Shown here: one piece after another, positions 52,393 through 57,496 of the stretch
Numbering within the stretch: the first letter of the stretch is position 1
Layout of the letters: every line of letters begins with the position of its first letter
Origin: Thermus altitudinis
GTDB taxonomy: Bacteria > Deinococcota > Deinococci > Deinococcales > Thermaceae
NCBI RefSeq assembly: GCF_022760835.1
Contig: NZ_JAKTNQ010000015.1
Span: 1-57,496, forward strand
DNA length: 57,496 nt
Direction: 5' to 3'
Notes under the pieces: model-generated
Told to the model about the DNA's origin: nothing
Seen by the model: only the letters and a program-made list of their open reading frames with translations
Databases searched by the model: none
Translations under genes and position numbers: made by a program

Positions 52393-52599
52393 CTGGATTA
52401 GATTCAGGAGAAGGGTGAGGAACAGGGATAGGAGGAGCGTGGAGGTAAGGGGGATGTACACCCTTAGCCCCTCCCGCTCTATGTGGATGTCCCCTGGCAG
52501 GTGGCCGAACCAGGAGAATAGCTTGGGAGCGTAGAGGAGGAGAAGGCCTAAGAGGGCTAGGGCAAGGCCAATGAAGAGGAGAACCTTACCTGCTTCCAT
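52378..52599 (-). CDS. DUF2905 family small membrane protein
   Basis: 73 residues with two membrane helices (VLLFIGLALALLGLLLLYAP and LTSTLLLSLFLTLLLNLIQL) around the conserved linker GHLPGDIHIEREGLRVYIPL. This is the DUF2905 pattern; function is unknown. It starts 14 bases inside the end of the ROK kinase gene, so it is co-transcribed with it, and its end overlaps the regulator gene on the other strand. Confidence 0.88.
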   Translation of the reverse strand: MEAGKVLLFIGLALALLGLLLLYAPKLFSWFGHLPGDIHIEREGLRVYIPLTSTLLLSLFLTLLLNLIQLLRR

Positions 52600-53494
52600 T
52601 CCCTACCTCCAGATAGGCGGTGAGGGCCGCACCCAAAAGCCCGGCCTCCCCCCCCAGGAGGGCCCGGCGCAAGGGGGGCACCTCCCAACCCGAGAGGTAG
52701 TGCCGGTAGGCCTCCTCTAAGGCTTCCCAGTACGCCAGGGGAGCGTTTAGGGCCAGGCCGCCCCCCAGCACCACCACCCCGGGGTCAAAGGCCTTCACCA
52801 GGCTGGCGAGGCCCGTACCCACGTAGCGGGCCGCCTGGAGCAGGATGCGCTTGGCCTTGGGCTCTCCCTCCAGAAAAAGCTGGAAAAGCTCCTTGGTGTC
52901 CACGCGTCGGTTATAGGCGTAGGAGGCTTCCCGCTCCAAGGCCCGGCCGGCGGCCAGGGCCTCGAGGCACCCCTCCAGCCCACAGCCGCATAGGGGTCCT
53001 CCGGGAAGCAGGGTGATATGCCCCAGCTCCCCCCCTTGCCCCCTCTCCCCCCTTAAGACCCGTCCCCCCAAGACCACCCCGCCCCCGATGCCGGTGGAAA
53101 CGGTGAGAAAAAGGGAACTGGCCTCCCCCCTGGCCGCCCCCAGGTGGTGCTCGGCCAAGGCAGCGGCGTTGGCGTCGTTTTCCAGGTACACGGGCCTCCC
53201 CGTGGCCTCCTCCAGGAGGCGACGGATGGGGAAGTTCACCAGGCCCCGGATATTGGGGGTGAAACGGATCACCCCTTCCTTGAAGTCCAAGGGCCCTGGG
53301 GTGCCGAGGCCAATGGCTACCCCCGGGGTTCCGGCTTCCGCCTCCACCCTTTGGGTAGCCTCAGCCAGGGCCTTTACCACCGCTATCCCGCCTTCCTCGG
53401 GGGTGGGGAGGACCACCTTGGAAAGAAGCTTCTCCCCGTCAAACACCCCGGCGGCGATCTTGGTGCCCCCCAGGTCCAGGCCCACCACCCTCAT
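52586..53494 (-). CDS. ROK family glucokinase
   Basis: 302 residues from MRVVGLDLGGTKIAAGVFDG; the frame is open upstream but that part is not kinase-like. It phosphorylates glucose with ATP. Evidence: phosphate-1 motif LGGTKIAAGVFDG, GLGTPGPLDFKEG, the catalytic Asp in LENDANAAALAEHHLGA near 112-128, phosphate-2 TVSTGIGGGVVLGG, zinc site GHITLLPGGPLCGCGLEGCL near 158-177 (His and three Cys) and adenosine motif DPGVVVLGGGLALN. Length and motifs fit T. thermophilus glucokinase from memory. Overlaps the DUF2007 gene by four bases. Confidence 0.92.
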   Translation of the reverse strand: MRVVGLDLGGTKIAAGVFDGEKLLSKVVLPTPEEGGIAVVKALAEATQRVEAEAGTPGVAIGLGTPGPLDFKEGVIRFTPNIRGLVNFPIRRLLEEATGRPVYLENDANAAALAEHHLGAARGEASSLFLTVSTGIGGGVVLGGRVLRGERGQGGELGHITLLPGGPLCGCGLEGCLEALAAGRALEREASYAYNRRVDTKELFQLFLEGEPKAKRILLQAARYVGTGLASLVKAFDPGVVVLGGGLALNAPLAYWEALEEAYRHYLSGWEVPPLRRALLGGEAGLLGAALTAYLEVGNGSR

Positions 53495-53712
53495 GGGATT
53501 CCCTCCTCTAGCAGGGCTTCGGCTTCCCCTAAGAGGGCCTCGGGCACCCAAAGGTTCACGTCCCCCATGTAGGTGCCGAGGGCGGCCTCGGGGAGGTCGG
53601 AAAAGGGGGTTTCCAGGACCACGGGGATGCCCCGGGCCTCGAGCCTCACCTTTACCCCCTCGGCCACGGGCCGGGGGGCGGTGAGGAGCTTGCGGTAGGG
53701 GGTGCCGGCCAT
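53491..53712 (-). CDS. DUF2007-type small protein
   Basis: 73 residues from the ATG at 53712, chosen because it overlaps the upstream stop (TGATG); a GTG/ATG 15 bases earlier is possible. The sequence MAGTPYRKLLTAPRPVAEGV, ARGIPVVLETPFSDLPEAAL and DVNLWVPEALLGEAEALLEE resembles the DUF2007/PII-like small signalling family of unknown role. It lies between the M20 peptidase and the ROK kinase genes, all in one minus-strand operon. Confidence 0.72.
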   Translation of the reverse strand: MAGTPYRKLLTAPRPVAEGVKVRLEARGIPVVLETPFSDLPEAALGTYMGDVNLWVPEALLGEAEALLEEGIP

Positions 53713-54782
53713 CAGACGGCGTTCCATAGGGCCTCCACCAGGCGCACATAGTCGTGGGCGGCTCTTTCCACCTCCCTTAAGGGGATGTGCTCCCTGGGGG
53801 TGTGGGCCAGGGCGGGGTCCCCAGGGCCATAGCCCAACACCGGGGCTTTGGCCCCCAGGTAGGGAGCATCGGTGGTGAAGGGCCAAAGGCCCGCCTTCCC
53901 CTGGCCCAAGGCCTCGAGGGCGGCGAGGAGCAAAGGATGATCCTCGGGCAGGCGGTAGGGGGGCCAGAGGGCAGGGATGACGAGGCGCACCTCCCCCGAG
54001 GCCCTCTCCTCCTCGGGGATGTAAAGGGAGGCATCCCCAAGGGCTTTGAGCTTTTCCAAGAAGGCTTCCAAGTCGGCCTCGGGTTCGTAGCGCACGTCCA
54101 GGTACAGGCGCACCACCCCCGGGGTCTGGTTGCTGGCCCCGGGGTAGGTGTCCACCCGGGTGGGGGTGGGCTTGAGGTTAGGGGGCAGGGGAAGGTCCCG
54201 TAGGGCTAGGAGGTACTCCCCCAGGGCATAGAGGGGGTTTTCCGGACCTGAAAGGGCGGCGTGGGCCTCCTCCCCCTCAAAGTCAGCCCAGACCTCAGCC
54301 CGGCCCCGGTGGCCCCGCATGAGCCTTCTTCCCGAGGGTTCCCCTAGGATAAAGGCCAAGGGGGCAAGCCTTTCCGCCGCGTAGCGGCTTCCCAGGCCTC
54401 CCACCTCCTCCTGCACCGTGGCCAAGAAGCGCACCCGCCCCTTCAAGGGCCCTTGGGAAAGGGCCTCCAGGGCCAGGAGCATGGCCACCAAAGGGCCTTT
54501 CATGTCCACTGCCCCCCGGCCCCAGACGGCCTCCTGGGCCACGGCCCCTTGGGGGTAGGGCCAGTGGCTGGGGTCCCCCACGGGTACCACGTCCAGGTGG
54601 CCGGTCAGGACCACCTCGGGCTCCTTTTCCCCCAGCAGGGCCTCCACGTTTCCCGCCTCGTCCAGGATGGCGGGGAGTCCCATTCCCTTCAGGGCCTCGA
54701 GGATCAAACCCGCGGCCTCCCCTTCCTGCCCCGGAAGGCTTTCCGCCTGGATGAGGCGGGAAAGAAGCCGTACCCAGTCCAC
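53712..54782 (-). CDS. M20 family metallopeptidase
   Basis: 356 residues, GTG start six bases after a TAGGAT box. It is a cytoplasmic zinc peptidase or deacylase of the ArgE/DapE/CPG2 type. Metal-site signatures: VVLTGHLDVVPVGDP near 57-71 (His, Asp), WGRGAVDMKGPLVAMLLALE near 86-105 (Asp), TVQEEVGGLGSRY near 122-134 (catalytic Glu and Glu ligand) and GPGDPALAHTPREHIPL near 320-336 (His). A dimerisation domain lies between ~160 and 270. The exact substrate (acyl amino acid or peptide) is not determined. It starts a four-gene operon. Confidence 0.9.
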   Translation of the reverse strand: MDWVRLLSRLIQAESLPGQEGEAAGLILEALKGMGLPAILDEAGNVEALLGEKEPEVVLTGHLDVVPVGDPSHWPYPQGAVAQEAVWGRGAVDMKGPLVAMLLALEALSQGPLKGRVRFLATVQEEVGGLGSRYAAERLAPLAFILGEPSGRRLMRGHRGRAEVWADFEGEEAHAALSGPENPLYALGEYLLALRDLPLPPNLKPTPTRVDTYPGASNQTPGVVRLYLDVRYEPEADLEAFLEKLKALGDASLYIPEEERASGEVRLVIPALWPPYRLPEDHPLLLAALEALGQGKAGLWPFTTDAPYLGAKAPVLGYGPGDPALAHTPREHIPLREVERAAHDYVRLVEALWNAV

Positions 54783-54786
54783 GCCC

Positions 54787-55503
54787 CTATCCTACACCCC
54801 GGCCCAAGGCCACCGCGTACAGGGCTATACCCAAGGCCACGGAGGCGTTCAGGGACTCGGCCTCTTGCCGCATGGGGATGCGGAAAAGCTCATCGCAGCT
54901 TTCCCTTACCAGGCGGCGCATGCCCTCCCCTTCCGAGCCCAAGACCAGGGCCAGGGGCCTTTGGAAGTCCAGCTCCCTTGGGGTCTTTTCTCCCCTTACG
55001 TCCAGGCCGTACACCCAAAGCCCCCGTTCCTTTACCGCCTCGAGGGCCCGGGGGAGGTTTTTCACCTTCACCACGGGAAGCTTCAGGGCGGCCCCGGCGC
55101 TGGCCTTCAGGGCCAAGGGGGAAAGGGGGGCGCTGCGGCGCTCCTCGGACACCACCCCGTGGGCCCCTAAGGCCAGGGCGCTCCGGATCATGGCCCCGTA
55201 GTTCCTGGGGTCGGTGATGCCGTCTAGGAAGACCAGAAGGGGCATCTCCCCCCGGGCTTCCGCCAGGGAGAAGGCCTCCTCCAAGGAGGCGTAACGGGGT
55301 TCCTCCACTTCCGCCGCCAGGCCCTGGTGGTGGGTGGTCTTAAGGAGGGTGTCCAGCTCAATGCGGGGCACCAGGGTGTAGTCTGCACCCAACCTCTCCA
55401 GCTCCCTCAGAAGCCAGGCTTCCACCCCCCTGGCCACCAGGACCCGCCGCACCCGGCCCTCCTTCAGGGCCTCGAGGACCGGATTCCTCCCGTAAATCCA
55501 CAT
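54787..55503 (-). CDS. rlmB: 23S rRNA 2'-O-methyltransferase RlmB (SPOUT family)
   Basis: 238 residues. SPOUT methyltransferases use a trefoil knot. The RlmB/TrmH motifs are visible: N-terminal RNA-binding domain with WIYGRNPVLEALKEGRVRRV; motif 1 FLDGITDPRNYGAMIRSA near 93-110; motif 2 LALVLGSEGEGMRRLVRESC near 184-203; motif 3 IPMRQEAESLNASVALGIAL near 209-228. It methylates the ribose of G2251 (E. coli numbering) in homologues. The ATG lies seven bases after a minus-strand TAAACT at 55511-55516. Confidence 0.92.
   Translation of the reverse strand: MWIYGRNPVLEALKEGRVRRVLVARGVEAWLLRELERLGADYTLVPRIELDTLLKTTHHQGLAAEVEEPRYASLEEAFSLAEARGEMPLLVFLDGITDPRNYGAMIRSALALGAHGVVSEERRSAPLSPLALKASAGAALKLPVVKVKNLPRALEAVKERGLWVYGLDVRGEKTPRELDFQRPLALVLGSEGEGMRRLVRESCDELFRIPMRQEAESLNASVALGIALYAVALGRGVG
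54789..54794 (-). promoter_or_regulatory. -10 box of the M20-DUF2007-ROK-DUF2905 operon
   Basis: Minus-strand TAGGAT, six bases before the GTG at 54782, inside the end of rlmB. Confidence 0.45.
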
Positions 55504-55510
55504 GGCCCTA

Positions 55511-55529
55511 AGTTTACGACCCGGTATGA
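55511..55529. promoter_or_regulatory. Divergent -10 boxes of rlmB and the Usp gene
   Basis: Minus-strand TAAACT (55511-55516) lies seven bases before the rlmB ATG; plus-strand TATGAT (55524-55529) lies 21 bases before the Usp ATG, leaving room for its GAAGGAGG ribosome-binding site. Confidence 0.5.
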
Positions 55530-55550
55530 TGAGGGCGAAGGAGGCGAGCC

Positions 55551-55985
55551 ATGTACAAAAGCATCCTGATGCCCACGGATGGAAGCCCCTGTAGCCTGCA
55601 GGCCCTGGAGCATGGCCTTTCCCTGGCCAAGGCCCTGGGGGCCAAGGTCCACTTCCTTTACGTGCTGGAGAACCCCGCCCAGGCCATCTGGATCGCCCCA
55701 GAGAGCGTTCCCTACGGCCTGGAGCTTCTGGAAGACCTGAAGAAGGCGGGGGAGGAGGCCATCGCCAAGGCCCTTAACCTGGCCCAGGAAAAGGGGGTGG
55801 AGGCCACGGGGGAGGTGAAGGAAGGGGTGCCGGTGCCCACCATCGTGGAGGCGGCCAAGGGGTTTGACCTTTTGGTCATGGGCACCCATGGGCGCACCGG
55901 GCTGGACAAGCTCCTCTTGGGCTCGGTGACCGAGGGGGTCTTGCACCGGGTGGGGATTCCGGTTTTGGTGGTGCGCTGCCGCTAG
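55551..55985 (+). CDS. Universal stress protein (UspA family)
   Basis: 144 residues: MYKSILMPTDGSPCSLQALE at the start (Asp of the adenine pocket), a helix-rich middle, and the ATP-binding signature VMGTHGRTGLDKLLLGSVTE near 118-137 followed by GIPVLVVRC. The GxxG-x9-G(S) pattern is intact, so nucleotide binding is likely. Members act in stress survival. GAAGGAGG is seven bases before the ATG. Confidence 0.93.
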   Translation: MYKSILMPTDGSPCSLQALEHGLSLAKALGAKVHFLYVLENPAQAIWIAPESVPYGLELLEDLKKAGEEAIAKALNLAQEKGVEATGEVKEGVPVPTIVEAAKGFDLLVMGTHGRTGLDKLLLGSVTEGVLHRVGIPVLVVRCR

Positions 55986-56003
55986 CCTTCCCTTGCCCCC
56001 AAG

Positions 56004-56519
56004 ATGCGCCTGGTTAGCGTTTTCGTCTCCTCGCGCCTTTCCCAAGACGACCCCCTTTATGCTCGGCTGGTCCGTTACGGGGAGGTTATGGCGGAGGAGG
56101 GCTTTGGCCTGGCCTGCGGGGGGTACCAGGGGGGAATGGAGGCCCTGGCCCGGGGGGTAAAGGCCAAGGGGGGCATGGTGGTGGGGGTTACGGCCCCCGC
56201 CCTTTTCCCCGAACGCAAGGGACCAAGCCCCTATGTGGACTTGGAACTTCCCGCCTCCTCCTTGCCCGAGCGGATCGGGCGGCTTTTGGACCTGGGGGCA
56301 GGGTATCTGGCCCTTCCCGGGGGGGTAGGTACCCTGGCGGAACTGGTGCTGGCCTGGAACCTCCTCTACCTGCGGCGGGGCCTGGGCCGGCCCCTGGCGG
56401 TGGATCCTTACTGGTTTTCCCTCCTCAGGGCCCACGGGGAGATCGCCCCGGAGGATCTGGCCCTTTTGCACCCCGTGGCGGACGAGGAGGGTTTGCGGCG
56501 GTTTCTAAGGAGCCTATGA
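56004..56519 (+). CDS. LOG family protein (lysine decarboxylase-like fold)
   Basis: 171 residues. The family has a Rossmann fold and includes cytokinin-activating phosphoribohydrolases; bacterial members may cleave nucleotide monophosphates. Evidence: [20 protein letters not shown] at the start, [20 protein letters not shown] near 32-51, and the signature [20 protein letters not shown] near 97-116 with PGGxGTxxE. It starts 18 bases after the Usp gene and overlaps the next gene by four bases (ATGA), so these form an operon. Confidence 0.88.
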   Translation: MRLVSVFVSSRLSQDDPLYARLVRYGEVMAEEGFGLACGGYQGGMEALARGVKAKGGMVVGVTAPALFPERKGPSPYVDLELPASSLPERIGRLLDLGAGYLALPGGVGTLAELVLAWNLLYLRRGLGRPLAVDPYWFSLLRAHGEIAPEDLALLHPVADEEGLRRFLRSL

Positions 56520-56899
56520 GCGAAACCCTTGTGGTGTACGTGCCGGACCTGGGTCAGGGCGTGAGCTTCTACCAGGCCCTGGGGCTGGCCCTCGAGGAGC
56601 TGATCCCGGAAAGGGAGGCCCTTTTGGCCCCCCTCGAGGGCCCCCTTCTCCTCCTGCGCCCGGGAAGCGGGGGAGTGGAGCCGGGGCCCAACCGCCCCCG
56701 GCCCGAGGGGCACGGCTTCGCCCGGGTGGGGGTGGAGGAAGGCCGCCTGGTGTTTTTCGTGGAGAACCTGGAGCACGAAAAGCTTCGCCTTTCCAAGTAT
56801 GGCCTTCCCTTCCGCGAGGCAGGGGAACACCTCCTCCTCTTTGACCCGGGGGAGAACCCGGTCTTGGTACGGGGGCTTCCCCCGGAAGGACATCCCTGA
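56516..56899 (+). CDS. VOC (glyoxalase/dioxygenase) superfamily protein
   Basis: 127 residues. The betaalphabetabetabeta module of VOC proteins is visible: [57 protein letters not shown] and [18 protein letters not shown]. Metal-binding His/Glu residues cannot be assigned with confidence. Function is unknown. It overlaps the LOG gene by four bases and precedes the HAD gene by nine. Confidence 0.82.
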   Translation: MSETLVVYVPDLGQGVSFYQALGLALEELIPEREALLAPLEGPLLLLRPGSGGVEPGPNRPRPEGHGFARVGVEEGRLVFFVENLEHEKLRLSKYGLPFREAGEHLLLFDPGENPVLVRGLPPEGHP

Positions 56900-56908
56900 C
56901 GGAGGCCT

Positions 56909-57475
56909 ATGCGGCTTTGGCTTTTGGATCTGGACGATACCCTTCTTGTGGACCACCGGGTGAGCGAGGAGGTGTTGGAGGGGCTGGGTCGGGAAGTGGG
57001 GGTGGAAGGGCTTCCCGAGGGGGTGCGGCGGAAGGCGGAGGAGTTCTTCCGGCAGGCTCCCTTTTACCCCTGGGCCGAGGGCATCGGCCACTCGGCCCTG
57101 GAGGCCCTTTGGGCCCGTTACTCCACCCCGGGGCTGGAGGCCTTGGGGGAATGGGCCTGGCCCTTTCGGGAAAGGGTCTTCCGGGAGGCCTTAAGGGAGC
57201 TGGGCGGTCCTGAGGAGCGCGCCCGGGAGTTGGCGGAGGCCTTTTTTCGGGAAAGGCGCCGCTATCCCCTCTTCCCCGAGGTACCGGAGTTCCTGGGGGC
57301 CTTGAGGGCGAGGGGAGCCCTCCTGGTCCTCCTCACCAACGGGGTGCCGGACCTACAGCGGGAAAAGCTCTTCGGGGCCGGCCTAGGGGAGGCTTTTGAC
57401 CTTACCCTCATCTCGGGGGAGGTGGGCCTAGGCAAGCCTGACCCCAGACTTGACCGATATGCGGCCTTGGGGTAA
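56909..57475 (+). CDS. HAD family hydrolase, C-terminally truncated
   Basis: 188 residues. HAD motif I is at the start, LWLLDLDDTLLVDHR (nucleophile Asp and general acid Asp), motif II is LLVLLTNGVPDLQREKLF, and motif III Lys is in GEVGLGKPDPRLDRYA. The protein stops ten codons later, so motif IV (the acidic pair after VGD) is missing; most relatives are 210-250 residues. GGAGG precedes the ATG. The cause could be a mutation just before the window edge, and the remaining protein would lack magnesium-binding residues. No motif IV is seen in other frames before the edge. Confidence 0.75.
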   Translation: MRLWLLDLDDTLLVDHRVSEEVLEGLGREVGVEGLPEGVRRKAEEFFRQAPFYPWAEGIGHSALEALWARYSTPGLEALGEWAWPFRERVFREALRELGGPEERARELAEAFFRERRRYPLFPEVPEFLGALRARGALLVLLTNGVPDLQREKLFGAGLGEAFDLTLISGEVGLGKPDPRLDRYAALG

Positions 57476-57484
57476 AGAGGGGGC

Positions 57485-57496
57485 ATGACCCTACGC
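57485..57496 (+). CDS. Possible start of the next gene, cut by the window edge
   Basis: ATG at 57485 with GAGGGGG just upstream opens a frame MTLR that runs off the window. Too short to identify. Confidence 0.3.

Noticed and set aside
55464-56471. 335-codon minus-strand frame opposite the Usp and LOG genes
   Set aside because: Antisense shadow; both plus-strand genes have clear signatures.

Overview
The window is about 57.5 kb of very GC-rich (roughly two-thirds G+C) bacterial chromosome and almost certainly comes from a Thermus species. From memory, AspC, IspG, FabI, GlmS, the S-layer protein SlpA, the Nudix enzyme Ndx1 and GTP cyclohydrolase I are very close to the T. thermophilus proteins but not identical, so another species of the genus is likely. 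Many genes start with an ATG or GTG only 6-7 nt after a TATAAT-like -10 box, the leaderless arrangement typical of Deinococcus-Thermus. No insertion sequence, prophage, CRISPR array or rRNA was seen.

Layout. 0-8.4 kb: a truncated, apparently catalytically degenerate histidine phosphatase, a lipid kinase, aspC, two decayed gene patches, lspA, rpmB, a degenerate M23 protein, an AI-2E-type permease, then tgt-ispG. 8.4-18.2 kb: fabI, a VapBC-type toxin-antitoxin pair, a glutaredoxin, a ZapE-like ATPase operon with deoB and the c-di-AMP genes cdaA-cdaR, def-fmt, and an unrecognised membrane protein paired with a Roadblock-like protein. 18.3-24.4 kb: a tRNA-Gln/Glu/Glu cluster, trxB, a DUF4127 protein, a GAF/HD-GYP c-di-GMP phosphodiesterase and glmS. 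The region upstream of glmS carries what looks like a glmS ribozyme. 24.7-35 kb: slpA with its structured leader, uvrB, an orphan E3-binding-domain protein, an M29 aminopeptidase, an ABC exporter, the SRP RNA with two DnaA boxes, and a CoA-transferase. 35-43.6 kb: an orphan sugar-type permease, two paralogous lipoproteins, rarA, a degenerate GGDEF-like membrane protein, typA, a DUF1028 protein, ndx1, a gamma carbonic anhydrase and folE.

43.6-52.4 kb is the most unusual region. A six-gene minus-strand operon encodes only exported proteins: a Cys-containing pilin-like subunit, a PapD-like periplasmic chaperone, a small subunit-like protein, a 1037-residue outer-membrane usher-like beta-barrel protein with an SdrB-like domain, and two lipoproteins, one ending in a GYWKTH-type domain. 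It is transcribed divergently from a gene for a SARP-like winged-helix regulator. The shared intergenic region holds CGTTACC repeats with 11-bp spacing plus an inverted copy. I read this as a candidate chaperone-usher-like surface-fibre system with its own regulator.

52.4-57.5 kb: DUF2905, a ROK glucokinase, DUF2007, an M20 peptidase, rlmB, a universal stress protein, a LOG-family protein, a VOC protein and a truncated HAD hydrolase at the window edge.
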